Positions 16,158 to 25,891 of a stretch of 64,000 nt of DNA are shown here, piece by piece. The stretch comes from an uncultured Eubacteriales bacterium (lineage in GTDB: Bacteria > Bacillota > Clostridia > Oscillospirales > Oscillospiraceae): contig URDJ01000002.1 of NCBI GenBank assembly GCA_900546615.1, positions 62,001 to 126,000 on the forward strand. Direction: 5' to 3'. A model generated the notes under the pieces. It saw only the letters and a program-made list of their open reading frames with translations, did no database searches and had not been told where the DNA came from. The first letter of the stretch is position 1, and each line of letters begins with the position of its first letter. Made by a program: the position numbers and the translations under genes.

Positions 16158-17029
16158 TACTTTTCCCATTCCCTGTACTTCGCCGAGATCTCGTACAGCC
16201 TTGCATAACTCTCGTGGCGACTCACATGTATCTTCCCCGCTTCGATCGCCTCGCGTACCGCGCAGCCCGGCTCCTTCAGATGCGCGCAGTCATCGAAGCG
16301 GCACTGTCCGATATACGGCCGAAACTCCGGAAAGCAGTACTGCAGCTCCTCCTTGGGTATCGGAGGCAGCTGCTCCATATCGAAGGACGCAAAGCCCGGC
16401 GTATCCGCCACATACGCCCCGCCCGCAGGGAAAATCTCAACGTGTCTCGTCGTATGCCTGCCGCGGCCCAGCTTCTCGCTCACGTCTCCGGTCTCCAGCC
16501 TCAGCTCCGGCTCCAGCGCGTTTATGAGGCTCGACTTCCCCACGCCGGAATTCCCTGAGAACGCGCACACCTTGCCCTCTATCGCCGCTCTCAGCTTGTC
16601 AATACCCTCGCCCGTTACGGCGCTCGTCTCGATGGTATTATATCCGGTCGTCCCATATATCTCCATGAGTCTTCCCGCCCTCGCCGCGTCCGACTTGTTC
16701 ACGCATATGACGACCTCGCAGCCCATATGCTCCGCGAAAGCCGTGACCCGGTCAATGAGGAAGGGGTCTGTCACCGGGTTGACCTCCGCCGCCACAGCTA
16801 TGAGCACATCTATATTGGCCACTGCCGGGCGTATGAAAAAGTTCTTCCTGGGCAGCAGCTCGTCCACGCGCCCCTTGCCGTTCGCGTCCAGCGATATCTC
16901 CACCTTATCGCCCACCAGAGGGGAACTTCCGTCCAGCCGAAAACGGCCGCGTGCCCTGCACTCGACCGTCCCGGTTTCAGTCTTAACGTAGTAAAACCCA
17001 CTCAGGGCCTTGATTATGACTCCCTGCAT
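16157..17029 (-). CDS. rsgA: Ribosome small-subunit GTPase RsgA
   Basis: A 290-residue circularly permuted GTPase that checks late 30S maturation. An N-terminal OB fold (about 1-65) is followed by the GTPase with G4 NKSD (about 110), G1 GNSGVGKSS (about 157-165) and G3 DTPGF (about 210). A C-terminal zinc-binding region has CRFDDCAHLKEPGC. The start overlaps the prkC stop as ATGA, so it is translated with the kinase, which phosphorylates RsgA (CpgA) in Bacillus. Confidence 0.95.
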   Translation of the reverse strand: MQGVIIKALSGFYYVKTETGTVECRARGRFRLDGSSPLVGDKVEISLDANGKGRVDELLPRKNFFIRPAVANIDVLIAVAAEVNPVTDPFLIDRVTAFAEHMGCEVVICVNKSDAARAGRLMEIYGTTGYNTIETSAVTGEGIDKLRAAIEGKVCAFSGNSGVGKSSLINALEPELRLETGDVSEKLGRGRHTTRHVEIFPAGGAYVADTPGFASFDMEQLPPIPKEELQYCFPEFRPYIGQCRFDDCAHLKEPGCAVREAIEAGKIHVSRHESYARLYEISAKYREWEK

Positions 17030-18819
17030 CAGTCATCGAAGATATAGCCCGGGTCGTGGCTCTCCACCGGAGGAGCTGTTGGGCTTGGCGTAGGCTCCGG
17101 CGTCGGCGTGGTCTCCGGCCCGAGCGAGACCCAGATGAAGATCCTTGTATGCTCCTCAACGTCGCTGTATGCCTCAATGCTCTGCCTTATGACCGTGCCC
17201 TCGTCGTAGTCGCTGTGGATATAGGTCGTGTCGCCGTAGCTCAGGTTCGAGCTTTCAATCCTGGCTATGGCGTCCTTCTCTGTAGAACCGACCAGATTCG
17301 GCATCGTCACCGTCCTTATCGTCGGCCCGGCACTCACCGTCAGGAACACCGTTGAGCCGGCAGCAAGCTCGTCGCCCGGCGCAGGGTCTGTGGATATGAC
17401 GTAGTCCTTCGTCACTGTATCGGACGCCTCCGTGCCGGCTATCTCGACCAGGAAGCCCGCGTTCTGCAGCTCAATAGTCGCCTCCTGATAGTGCTTGTTC
17501 GTCACGTCGGGAATCACTGTCTGTTTCACGCCCGTGCTCACGGTCAGGCTGACATCTATGCCTTCGGGCACTACCATCATGCTCCGGTCCGCTTCCGGCT
17601 CCTGGCTTATTATCTGACCCTCTGGCACATCGGGATCGATCGTATAGTTGACCTCAAAGTTGAACAGTTTCTTAAACTCAGAGCTGTTGACGATGTCCTC
17701 GTAGCTCTTGCCCACGAAGTTCGGTATATTTATCCGCTCTGCCACGCTGAAGATGTCCCGCAGCCAGTAGTTCCACAGGAAAACGAACACGGCTATCATG
17801 AACACAAGTACGCCGCAGGCCCCGGAAAGGATGCTCACCTTCTTTGATCTGCGTCTTCTGCGCGCGTATTTCTCCTTCGACAGCTCGCCGCCCTTTCCCA
17901 GTGGGCGCACATCGGGCGGTATATCACCCAGAAGCTCAAGCTCCTCGTCGTCCGCACCGGCGCTGCCCGCGTTGGCGGCAGCCTGCTGCTTCCTGAACTG
18001 CTCAAGGTCACCCAGCAGTTCCGCGGCCGTCTGGTACCTCGCCTCGATATCCGCGCTCATGGCCTTGAGCGTTATCTCGGCCAGCTCCTCGGGTATATCC
18101 GGGTTCAGCTCCTGAGGCGGCACCGCGTTGCCTACTATGTGCTTTCGCGCCACCTGCTCAGCCGTGTCCCCGTCGTAGGGCATGCTGCCCGTGAGCATCT
18201 CGTACATAACTACGCCCAACGAATAGATGTCGCTCCTCGGATCCGGCTGCTCACCTCTTGCCTGCTCGGGCGCGATATAGTGCACTGAGCCGACCGTCTG
18301 GTCGCTCTTTTTCTCCTGAGCCGATTCCAGCGCAGCGATGCCGAAGTCGGCGACCTTGATGGTGCCGTCCTTCAGTATCATTATGTTCTGCGGCTTTATG
18401 TCCCTGTGTACGATGCCCTTCTCGTGCGCGTGCTCAAGCGCCTTCGATATCTGCACCGCGAAATGCAGGGCCTCCTTCCAGCCGAGGGCGCCCTTCTTCT
18501 TCATGTACTGCATCAGGGTAACTCCCTCGATCAGCTCCATGACTATATATTCTACGCCCTCAGTGTGGCTGACGTCGTACACAGATACGATATTGGGGTG
18601 CGAGAGCATCGCTACCGCCTGCGCCTCCGTCTGAAACCGGTGACGGAACTCCTCGTCCTCCGCCAGCTCGTCTCGCAGTATCTTCACCGCAACATACCTG
18701 TTCAGCCGGTGGCACATGGCCTTATAGACCACCGCCATGCCGCCAGTGCCGATGACCTCCAGTATCTCGTATCTGTCGTCCAGGTATGTCCCCAGATATT
18801 TGTCCATATTGGTATCCAT
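17029..18819 (-). CDS. prkC: PASTA-domain Ser/Thr protein kinase PrkC/Stk
   Basis: A membrane kinase of 596 residues that senses muropeptides or lipid II outside and phosphorylates cell-wall, translation and germination targets inside. Kinase motifs are GTGGMAVVY (G-loop), K46 in VAVK, HRDIKPQN with Asp140, and DFG at 158-160. A basic stretch is followed by one membrane helix (about 328-350). Three PASTA repeats (about 360-565) and a Pro/Thr-rich tail follow. The start ATG 18819 follows GGAGG; a TTG four codons upstream is part of that RBS. It is 22 bp after the phosphatase prpC. Confidence 0.95.
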   Translation of the reverse strand: MDTNMDKYLGTYLDDRYEILEVIGTGGMAVVYKAMCHRLNRYVAVKILRDELAEDEEFRHRFQTEAQAVAMLSHPNIVSVYDVSHTEGVEYIVMELIEGVTLMQYMKKKGALGWKEALHFAVQISKALEHAHEKGIVHRDIKPQNIMILKDGTIKVADFGIAALESAQEKKSDQTVGSVHYIAPEQARGEQPDPRSDIYSLGVVMYEMLTGSMPYDGDTAEQVARKHIVGNAVPPQELNPDIPEELAEITLKAMSADIEARYQTAAELLGDLEQFRKQQAAANAGSAGADDEELELLGDIPPDVRPLGKGGELSKEKYARRRRRSKKVSILSGACGVLVFMIAVFVFLWNYWLRDIFSVAERINIPNFVGKSYEDIVNSSEFKKLFNFEVNYTIDPDVPEGQIISQEPEADRSMMVVPEGIDVSLTVSTGVKQTVIPDVTNKHYQEATIELQNAGFLVEIAGTEASDTVTKDYVISTDPAPGDELAAGSTVFLTVSAGPTIRTVTMPNLVGSTEKDAIARIESSNLSYGDTTYIHSDYDEGTVIRQSIEAYSDVEEHTRIFIWVSLGPETTPTPEPTPSPTAPPVESHDPGYIFDD

Positions 18820-18841
18820 GGCTGCCTCCAAATCGCGGGTT

Positions 18842-19579
18842 TTATTTGGATAATATGACTATCGTCACGTTGTCGCTCGCGCCTGCGTCCAGCGCCTTGT
18901 CCATGAGCGCCCGGCCCAGCGACAGCGGGTCGGTATTTTCCTTCGAGAGTTCGAATATCTCCCTGTCCTCGAGCATGTTTGTAAGTCCGTCCGAGCAGAG
19001 CAGGAGCCTGTCGCCCCGCGCGAGCCGCACCTTGAAAATGTCGCAGGGCACGTTCTCGTCCACGCCCAGCGCCCTCGTAATAACGTTGCGTCTTGGGTGG
19101 TACCGGGCCTCCTCTGCCGTTATCTCGCCTCTGTCCACCATGTCCTGCACGAGCGAGTGGTCCTTCGTTACCTGCGTTAACTTGCGCTTTGTCAGCTTAT
19201 ACGCCCGGCTGTCTCCAACGTTCAGCACAAAGGTATCTTCCCCGCAGATAACTGCCGAGACCAGCGTCGTGCCCATGCCGGTATAATCCGTATCGAAGCA
19301 GGAGTACGCGTACACCATGTGGTTAGCTACATGGCAGGCTGCCGCCATCATTGCCCTGGCGTCCGGTTTCTTCTGCCGCGAGAGCTTCAGCTTCTGACGC
19401 AGCTCGCTCACGTAGGTCTTCGCTGCAAGGTCACTGGCTATGTTGCCGGCCTTCTCTCCGCCCATGCCGTCGCAGAGCACGGCAATGAGACAGTCCTTCT
19501 CGTCGATGCGCTCGATGAGAAAGCTGTCCTGATTGTCGCGCCTTACCTTGCCTCTGTCGGTGATGCCGAAGCTGTTCAT
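18842..19579 (-). CDS. prpC: PP2C-type Ser/Thr phosphatase PrpC/Stp
   Basis: A 245-residue Mn-dependent phosphatase that reverses PrkC phosphorylation. PP2C metal-binding motifs are present: RRDNQDSF near residue 15, CDGMGG with Asp37, and the C-terminal CSDGLTNM and ASDNVTIV. Its ATG directly follows the rlmN stop (TAAATG). It pairs with prkC as in most Firmicutes. Confidence 0.95.
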   Translation of the reverse strand: MNSFGITDRGKVRRDNQDSFLIERIDEKDCLIAVLCDGMGGEKAGNIASDLAAKTYVSELRQKLKLSRQKKPDARAMMAAACHVANHMVYAYSCFDTDYTGMGTTLVSAVICGEDTFVLNVGDSRAYKLTKRKLTQVTKDHSLVQDMVDRGEITAEEARYHPRRNVITRALGVDENVPCDIFKVRLARGDRLLLCSDGLTNMLEDREIFELSKENTDPLSLGRALMDKALDAGASDNVTIVILSK

Positions 19580-20629
19580 TTAAGTCCTGTCCCCCAGCCT
19601 GAGACTCTTTTTCCGCAGCTGCCCGCAGGAGGCGTCTATGTCCCCGCCCAGCCTGCGCCGCACCGTTACGTTCACGCCCTCGCGCTCAAGTATGCCCTTG
19701 AACTGCTTTATCCTCTCGCCGCTCGAGGGCATCAGCGAACGTTCGTCCACGTGATTGAGCGGTATCAGATTCACATGCGCCGCTACCCGCTTCGCGTGCT
19801 TCGCCAGCAGCCGCGCCTGCTCGTCCGAGTCGTTCACACCGTCTATCATCGCGTACTCAAATGATATCCGCCTGCCAGTCTTTCTAAAATACCGCTCGCA
19901 GGCATCCATAAGCTCCTCCACGCCCCTGCCCCGATTCGCCGGCATAATCTTCGAGCGCGTCTCGTCGTCCGGCGCATGGAGCGATACAGACAAGGTCAAT
20001 TGTAAATTATTCTCCGCCAGTTTGTCAAACTTTTCTGTCAGCCCGCAGGTCGAAAGCGAGATGTGCCGCATCCCGATATTCATGCCCTCCGGGTGATTTA
20101 CCAGCATCAGGAACTTCATCACGTTCTCGAAGTTGTCCAGCGGTTCGCCAATGCCCATGAGCACGATATTCGATATCTCCAGCCCCGACTCCTTCTGAGA
20201 GAACATGACCTCGTCAAGCATCTCTGAAGGCTCCAGCCCACGCACCAGCCCGCCTATCGTGGACGCACAGAACGCGCAGCCCTGTCTGCATCCTACCTGC
20301 GTCGAGATGCACACCGTGTTGCCGTGGTGATAGCGCATCACTACCGTCTCAACCGCGTTGCCGTCCGCAAGGCCCCAGAGATATTTTATCGTCCCATCCT
20401 CCGCCGACACCTGCTTCTTCTCTACCCTCGGCGGGGTGAGGTAAAAGCGCTCTGCCAGCTTCTGTCTGAGCTGCTTTGAGAGGTTCGTCATCTCGTCAAA
20501 GCTCTCCGCTCCTCTGCTGAGCCAGCTGAACACCTGCTTTGCCCGATACTGAGGCTCGCCCAGCCCTTTAAGCTCCGCTGCGAGTTCCTCGGGCAGCAGA
20601 GATTTTATATCGATCTTTCCATCCTGCAT
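19580..20629 (-). CDS. rlmN: 23S rRNA/tRNA adenine-C2 methyltransferase RlmN
   Basis: Radical-SAM enzyme of 349 residues that methylates A2503 of 23S rRNA. The SAM [4Fe-4S] motif is CRQGCAFC (about 114-121), with IGEPLDN downstream. The C-terminal RRRLGGDIDASCGQL holds the second conserved Cys. The start ATG 20629 overlaps the end of rsmB by 25 bp. Confidence 0.96.
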   Translation of the reverse strand: MQDGKIDIKSLLPEELAAELKGLGEPQYRAKQVFSWLSRGAESFDEMTNLSKQLRQKLAERFYLTPPRVEKKQVSAEDGTIKYLWGLADGNAVETVVMRYHHGNTVCISTQVGCRQGCAFCASTIGGLVRGLEPSEMLDEVMFSQKESGLEISNIVLMGIGEPLDNFENVMKFLMLVNHPEGMNIGMRHISLSTCGLTEKFDKLAENNLQLTLSVSLHAPDDETRSKIMPANRGRGVEELMDACERYFRKTGRRISFEYAMIDGVNDSDEQARLLAKHAKRVAAHVNLIPLNHVDERSLMPSSGERIKQFKGILEREGVNVTVRRRLGGDIDASCGQLRKKSLRLGDRT

Positions 20630-21897
20630 ATGAAAAACCCGTCCGTCCCGTCCGTGTCCGGCCAGAGCGTGCGCTGCTCCGACACGGTAAAGCCGCCGTT
20701 CCCGCTCAGGAAGGCCGCGACAACGTCCTCATTTTCGCATTTTCTCGTGGTGCAGGTCGAGTACAGCAGCGTGCCGCCTGGCCTGACGCAGCCGGACGCA
20801 CCCCGGAGTATGTCCAGCTGTATGCCCGGCAGGGCCTCAAGCTCCGCCTTGCGCTTGAACCTTATCTCCGGCTTTTTCCTGATTACGCCGAGGCCCGAGC
20901 AGGGCGCGTCCGCTATTACGACGTCCAAGCTCCCGAGAAGTTCCTGCTCCGGACACCGCGCGTCCATCGCCCGCGTGGTGATGCAGCCCAGTCCCAGTCG
21001 CCTCGCGCCCTCGTCTATCCTGCGCAGCTTCTTCTCCTGCAAGTCGCATGAGATAATCTCGCCCCTGCCCTGCATCAGTATCGCCGCGCCGAAGCTCTTG
21101 CCGCCGGGCGCGGCGCAGCAGTCGAGCACTTTCAGGCCCGGCCTCACGCCCGAGGCGAGCACCGCCAGCTTTGCCGCCGCATCCTGAACATAGAACAGCC
21201 CTTTGGCAAAGCCCGGCAGCAGGTCGGCGCGCCCGGCGTTCTTCAGGACTATCTCTCCCTCTGAAAGCCCGGTTTCCGCCTCCAAGCCCTGTTTTGCGAA
21301 CCTTTCCAGCAGTTCCTCAGCCGTGCATCTGAGTGTATTCGTCTGCACCGTCAGCGGCGGTTCGGTATTGTTCGCCGCGAGCACCGCCTCAGCGCCCTCG
21401 TATCCACGCCTTTCAATGAGCTCCTGCACCTGCCACAGCTCGTGGCTGTACCTTGTGGCGAGGTACTCCACCGTGCCAGCGCCGGGAATCTCCGGCAGCC
21501 TGTCCCGGTGCTCGGCGACCCTTCTGAGCACTGAGTTCACGAGGCCCGAAGCCCGCCTACAGCCCGCCTTAGTACACAGCCCCACGCCCTCGTTCACCGC
21601 CGCGGGCGCGGGCACCCTGTCCATAAACAGCAGCTGGCAGGCCGATATGCGCAATATGTCCAGCACCGCCGGTTCCAGCCGCTTTGCAGGCGTATTTGAC
21701 CAAAAATTCAGGTAGTAGTCGATAAAATACAGGTTTTGCAGCGTTTCCCGGACTAACCTGGTGCAGAACGCGGCCTCGCGCGGCTCGAGCGCCGCCTCTC
21801 TTACCACAGCGTCCACCGCGTCCGAGGAATACGTCCCTGCCCTGCGCATCCTGCGCAGAGCTTCCAGCGCGGCCTCGCGGCCGTTTTGCGCCCTCAT
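20605..21897 (-). CDS. rsmB: 16S rRNA m5C967 methyltransferase RsmB (Sun)
   Basis: A 430-residue protein with an N-terminal NusB-like RNA-binding domain (about 1-135) and a SAM methyltransferase domain. Motif I is VLDCCAAPGGKS (about 255). The catalytic Cys lies in DAPCSGLG (about 332) and the second Cys in YSTCT (about 380). Its start overlaps the fmt stop as ATGA. The fmt-rsmB-rlmN order is typical of Firmicutes. Confidence 0.95.
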   Translation of the reverse strand: MRAQNGREAALEALRRMRRAGTYSSDAVDAVVREAALEPREAAFCTRLVRETLQNLYFIDYYLNFWSNTPAKRLEPAVLDILRISACQLLFMDRVPAPAAVNEGVGLCTKAGCRRASGLVNSVLRRVAEHRDRLPEIPGAGTVEYLATRYSHELWQVQELIERRGYEGAEAVLAANNTEPPLTVQTNTLRCTAEELLERFAKQGLEAETGLSEGEIVLKNAGRADLLPGFAKGLFYVQDAAAKLAVLASGVRPGLKVLDCCAAPGGKSFGAAILMQGRGEIISCDLQEKKLRRIDEGARRLGLGCITTRAMDARCPEQELLGSLDVVIADAPCSGLGVIRKKPEIRFKRKAELEALPGIQLDILRGASGCVRPGGTLLYSTCTTRKCENEDVVAAFLSGNGGFTVSEQRTLWPDTDGTDGFFICRMERSI

Positions 21898-22820
21898 CCC
21901 AGCTCCACCGGGTGCCCCAGCAGCCAGGCCGAGGCCGCCATGCGCCGCTTGCCCGGGGCCTGCAGCTCCGTGACCATGACCGTCTTACCGCCGCCGCAGG
22001 CCATCTCAAGCCCGGCCTTGCCCGCAGATACCACGGCGCCCGGCGCTTTATCCGTCACTGTATCGGTGTACTCGGCCCTGAATACCTTGAGCGTGTCCTT
22101 CCCCAGCTGCATCGTAGCCACGGGCCAGGGGTTCAGGCCGCAGACGTGTTTTATGATCTCCTTCGGCGTCCGGTTCCAGTCTATTGGACAGATGCTCTTG
22201 TCGAGCTGCTTTACATAGGTCGCGCGCTCGTGCTCCTGCGGCGTCCTCGGCGCCGCACCGGTCTCGATATCCCGCAGGGTCCTCACGAGCAGCCTTGCGC
22301 CCATGTCCGCGAGCCGGTCGAACAGCTCGCCAGCCGTCTCGTACTCGCCTATGGGCGTCTCCTCAGTGTATATGATATCGCCCGCGTCCATGTCGTGGGC
22401 AAGGTACATAGTCGTGACGCCCGATGTCTCGTCCCCGTTCAGCACCGCCCACTGTATCGGGGCCGCGCCCCGGTACTTTGGAAGCAGCGAGCCGTGTACG
22501 TTCACGCTGCCGAGTCCTGGAATGGCCAGCACCTCGTCGGGCAGGATTTTTCCATACGCCACGACGGCAAGTATATCGGGCCGGAGCTGTCTGAGCGCTT
22601 CCGCCGCCTCGGGCGTCCGCATGCTCGCAGGCTGGTACACGTCCAGGCCGCGCTCTACGGCCAGCTCCTTGACCGCCGACATTGCGGGCTTCATGCCCCG
22701 GTCTCGAGGCTTATCCGGCTGAGTGAACACCGCCGCGACCTCGAAGCCCTCGTCCAGAAGCGCGCGCAGTGACGCTGCTGCGAAGTCCGGCGTGCCCATA
22801 AACACCACGCGCAGGCTCAT
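21894..22820 (-). CDS. fmt: Methionyl-tRNA formyltransferase
   Basis: A 308-residue enzyme that formylates initiator Met-tRNA using 10-formyl-tetrahydrofolate. The N-terminal FMGTPDFAAASLRAL and the catalytic region VNVHGSLLPKYRGAAPIQWA (about 105-124) are diagnostic. Its start overlaps the def stop as ATGA, so formylation and deformylation enzymes are coupled. Confidence 0.96.
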   Translation of the reverse strand: MSLRVVFMGTPDFAAASLRALLDEGFEVAAVFTQPDKPRDRGMKPAMSAVKELAVERGLDVYQPASMRTPEAAEALRQLRPDILAVVAYGKILPDEVLAIPGLGSVNVHGSLLPKYRGAAPIQWAVLNGDETSGVTTMYLAHDMDAGDIIYTEETPIGEYETAGELFDRLADMGARLLVRTLRDIETGAAPRTPQEHERATYVKQLDKSICPIDWNRTPKEIIKHVCGLNPWPVATMQLGKDTLKVFRAEYTDTVTDKAPGAVVSAGKAGLEMACGGGKTVMVTELQAPGKRRMAASAWLLGHPVELG

Positions 22821-23347
22821 TCCGCTACGTCCTCCGTGTCCTCGTCGTCCATCCAGCTGCCGGTCTCGAGTTCCTCGTTCGTCAGCATCCTGTCGGCTAT
22901 CGAAGTGAACACAACGCCCTCGAGGTGGTCCAGCTCGTGGCAGAAGCAGCGCGCCGTCAGGCCCTCGCCCTTCACCTCAAACCTCTTGCCGTATCTGTCC
23001 TGCGCCCTGACCGTGACCTCCATGGGCCGCTCCACCAGGCCGTACCTGCCCGGCACGGACAGGCAGCCCTCGGGGCCGTACTGCTCCCCGGACTTCTCCA
23101 CTATCTCAGGGTTTATCAGCTCTATGACATAGGGATGCTCGCCCTCCGGCACGTTCGTCTCGAGCACTATGACCGCGCGTCTGAGCACGCCGACCTGCGG
23201 CGCGGCAAGGCCAACGCCGTCCGCAGATTCGAGCGTATCCCTCATGTCGTCCAGCAACGTGTGCAGCCGCTCGTCAAACTTCGTTACCTCCCGGCAGTGC
23301 TTATACAGCGAGGCGTCCTCGCTCGTCACTATCTTCCTCAGCGCCAT
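22817..23347 (-). CDS. def: Peptide deformylase
   Basis: A 176-residue metalloenzyme that removes the formyl group from nascent proteins. All three motifs are present: GVGLAAPQ (44-51), EGCLSVP with Cys95, and HELDH (137-141) with both His ligands and the catalytic Glu. The start ATG 23347 lies six bases after AGGAGG, 10 bp downstream of priA; an ATG two codons earlier overlaps the RBS. Confidence 0.96.
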   Translation of the reverse strand: MALRKIVTSEDASLYKHCREVTKFDERLHTLLDDMRDTLESADGVGLAAPQVGVLRRAVIVLETNVPEGEHPYVIELINPEIVEKSGEQYGPEGCLSVPGRYGLVERPMEVTVRAQDRYGKRFEVKGEGLTARCFCHELDHLEGVVFTSIADRMLTNEELETGSWMDDEDTEDVAE

Positions 23348-23357
23348 GTACATCCTC

Positions 23358-25607
23358 CTAATCCGAGGGATTCGTGTCCGCGTACACCGACACGCCCCGG
23401 TACTTTTTATCTGCTCCAAACCGCATCACAAGGTCGGCGACGACCCTTCTCATACCCGTGCCCGGAGGCGCGCAGAGCGTGACCCTGTAGCGGTATTTGT
23501 TGTTCACCTTGAGTATCGCCAGCGGAGCGGGGCCGAGCACCCTTGCGCCCTCCGTATCCCGCGTCAGCAGCTTCAGCTCGTCCCGCGCGCGCACCGCACA
23601 GGCATGCACCTCGCCCTCCACAGCGCCGGACATCGTCACACTCAGCAGCTCCGTGAACGGCGGCAGGGCCTGCAGCCGTCTCAACTCTATCTCCGAGCGG
23701 TAAAAGCTCTCGTAATCCTGCGCCGCCGCCTGACAGATCGTCTCGTTCGCCGGCGTGTAGGTCTGTATCACCGCCCTGCCCGGTTTCTCAAACCTTCCCG
23801 AGCGGCCCACGACCTGCGTGATGAGCGAGAACGTCCTCTCCGCCGCGCGGTAGTCTGCCGCGTAAAGGCTCTGGTCGGCCGAGATGACGCCCACCAGCGT
23901 CACGTTCTCGAAGTTCAGGCCCTTCGTCACCATCTGGGTGCCAACCATTATCGGTATCTTCTCCGCCCTGAAGCGCTCGAGCAGTACGTCGTGCCCGCCG
24001 GCGGGCGACACCGTATCCGTATCCATTCTCAGCACCTTCACGCCCGGGAACAGCTCTCCAAGCTCCTCCTCGACCTTCTGAGTGCCGACGCCTACATGAC
24101 AGAGTATGCCGCCGCATTCCGGGCAGCGCTCATCCAGAGGCTTTGTATAGCCGCAGTGGTGGCACATGAGCCTGCGCGTGAAGCTGTGGTACGTCAGGCT
24201 CACGCTGCAATTCGGGCATTTATATGTGAACCCGCAGTCCCCGCATGTGATGAGCCGGTTGGCCCCGCGCCTGTTCAAAAACAGTATGCTCTGTTCACCG
24301 GCCGCGATATTCGTCTCCAACTCCTCACGGAGCCGCAGGCTTATGCTCCCGCCATTGCCGCGCCGCAGCTCGTTTTTCATGTCCACGACCTGCACCTTAG
24401 GCAGCGCCCTGTCGTTATACCTGCCCGGCAGCGTGAAATATGCGTACCGTCCGCTCTCCGCCATATACCGGCTCTCGACGTCCGGCGTGGCGGAGCCGAG
24501 CAGCAGCAGCGCCCCGTCCCGCGCGCAGCGGAACTTTGCCACGTCCCGCGCGTGGTACCTCGGCGCGTTCTCGGACTTGTAGGTATCCTCCTGCTCCTCG
24601 TCTATTATTATCGCACCAAGGCGCTCCGCCGGCGCGAACACCGCGCTCCGCGTGCCTATTACGACCCCCGCCTTGCCTTCCTTTATCCTTTTCCACTCGT
24701 CCAGCCGCTCACCGGCCGAGAGGCTGCTGTGCAGTACCGCGATATCGTCCCCGAAATGAGACGAGAAGGTCCTCAGCATCTGAGGCGTCAGCGCTATCTC
24801 TGGCACGAGCAGTATTGCCGTCTTCCCGCGCTCACGCAGCTCCTTGATAAGCCTGATATAAATCGTAGTCTTGCCGCTGCCGGTCACGCCGAAAAGCAGC
24901 GCGCCCGCAGCCTTCCCCGTACACAGCTCCAAGATGCCCCGGAAGGCCTTCGACTGCTCTGCGCTCAGCTCGGGCGGCTCCGTCACCGCTCCTCCCTTTG
25001 CCAGCTCCGGCCTGCGGTAGACCTCGACCTCATTCAGCTCGATATACCCCGCGTTCACCAGCGCTTTTACAGTCGGTGTGCCCGCGCCCGTGAACTCCTT
25101 GAGGTCGGGCAGCGACGCGCTGCCAATGGCGCTCAGGGTCCTGAGCACCTCCGCCTGCTGCGGGGCCTTGCGCCGCTTCTGCTCCGCCGCCTCCGCCGCT
25201 TCCTCGGACGGCACGGCAAGCCTCACCATCGTCCGTGTCTTGTCCTTTACACGGCGCTTGCCGTCCCGGAACCACAGCCCGGCGGGGAGCATGGCCTTGA
25301 CCGCCTCGTACACCGTACAAAAAAACCGCTCGTGCATCCAGAGTGCCAGCTTCAGCTGTCCCTCCGTCAGCAGCGGCTCCTCGTCCAGCACAGACAGCAC
25401 AGGCTTAAGCTTCTCATATGCGCTAACCTCCGTCAGCGCCAGCACGATGCCCTCAGTTCGCCGGTTTGCCTTCGTGAACGGTACCTCTACCCTTACCCCC
25501 GGCCTAACGCCGTCCGCGAGCCCCTCCGGTATGCTGTAGTCGAACGGCCTGTCCAATCTGTACGGTACGCCCGACACGGCTATTCTGGCTATCGTCATCT
25601 CCGCCAT
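23358..25607 (-). CDS. priA: Primosomal replication-restart helicase PriA
   Basis: A 749-residue superfamily-2 3'-to-5' helicase that reloads the replisome at stalled forks. A 3'-OH-binding N-terminus is followed by Walker A GVTGSGKTT (about 239) and Walker B IIIDEEQE, where most PriA proteins have DEEH. Zinc-binding CxxC pairs follow (CGDCGFTYKCPNC, CHHCG, CPECGG), then helicase motif VVGRSGR. The start follows TAGGAGACGG. It lies after rpoZ with a small hairpin between them. Confidence 0.95.
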   Translation of the reverse strand: MAEMTIARIAVSGVPYRLDRPFDYSIPEGLADGVRPGVRVEVPFTKANRRTEGIVLALTEVSAYEKLKPVLSVLDEEPLLTEGQLKLALWMHERFFCTVYEAVKAMLPAGLWFRDGKRRVKDKTRTMVRLAVPSEEAAEAAEQKRRKAPQQAEVLRTLSAIGSASLPDLKEFTGAGTPTVKALVNAGYIELNEVEVYRRPELAKGGAVTEPPELSAEQSKAFRGILELCTGKAAGALLFGVTGSGKTTIYIRLIKELRERGKTAILLVPEIALTPQMLRTFSSHFGDDIAVLHSSLSAGERLDEWKRIKEGKAGVVIGTRSAVFAPAERLGAIIIDEEQEDTYKSENAPRYHARDVAKFRCARDGALLLLGSATPDVESRYMAESGRYAYFTLPGRYNDRALPKVQVVDMKNELRRGNGGSISLRLREELETNIAAGEQSILFLNRRGANRLITCGDCGFTYKCPNCSVSLTYHSFTRRLMCHHCGYTKPLDERCPECGGILCHVGVGTQKVEEELGELFPGVKVLRMDTDTVSPAGGHDVLLERFRAEKIPIMVGTQMVTKGLNFENVTLVGVISADQSLYAADYRAAERTFSLITQVVGRSGRFEKPGRAVIQTYTPANETICQAAAQDYESFYRSEIELRRLQALPPFTELLSVTMSGAVEGEVHACAVRARDELKLLTRDTEGARVLGPAPLAILKVNNKYRYRVTLCAPPGTGMRRVVADLVMRFGADKKYRGVSVYADTNPSD

Positions 25608-25632
25608 GCTCCGTCTCCTACATAGAGCTTTA

Positions 25633-25651
25633 GCGGGGCATCACACCCCGC
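25633..25651 (-). other. Short hairpin between rpoZ and priA
   Basis: A 6-bp GC stem (GCGGGG with CCCCGC) and seven-base loop lie in the 53-bp gap. No T-run follows on the minus strand, so it is more likely a processing or stability element than a terminator. Confidence 0.5.
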
Positions 25652-25660
25652 CTTAACTCA

Positions 25661-25891
25661 TTACTCCGATTCTGCTGCCTCTCCTTCAGGCCGGCTGTCC
25701 AGCTCCCTGATCGTCAGCTTCCCGGTATAGACCTCCTCAATGGCCGTGGAGATGGGCTTCCTGTCCAGAACGTCCCCTTCTTCCTCAGCATTCTGTGAGA
25801 TCTCTCTTGCACGCCTCGCTACCAGGTTCACCAGCAGATAGCGGCTGCCGACCTTGTCTACAAGCTCGGCCATCGGTGGGTAAAGCATCAT
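25661..25891 (-). CDS. rpoZ: RNA polymerase omega subunit
   Basis: A 76-residue omega subunit that helps assemble RNA polymerase. The core LVDKVGSRYLLVNLVARRAREI is diagnostic and the downstream KPISTAIEEV segment is conserved. The start is ATG 25891, overlapping the gmk stop as ATGA; a second ATG follows directly. The gmk-rpoZ-priA order is conserved in Firmicutes. Confidence 0.93.
   Translation of the reverse strand: MMLYPPMAELVDKVGSRYLLVNLVARRAREISQNAEEEGDVLDRKPISTAIEEVYTGKLTIRELDSRPEGEAAESE

Noticed and set aside
23169..25625. Very long open frame on the plus strand opposite priA and def
   Set aside because: It is an antisense frame in GC-rich DNA, with Arg/His-rich composition and no start signal or domain. 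Similar frames oppose most genes here.
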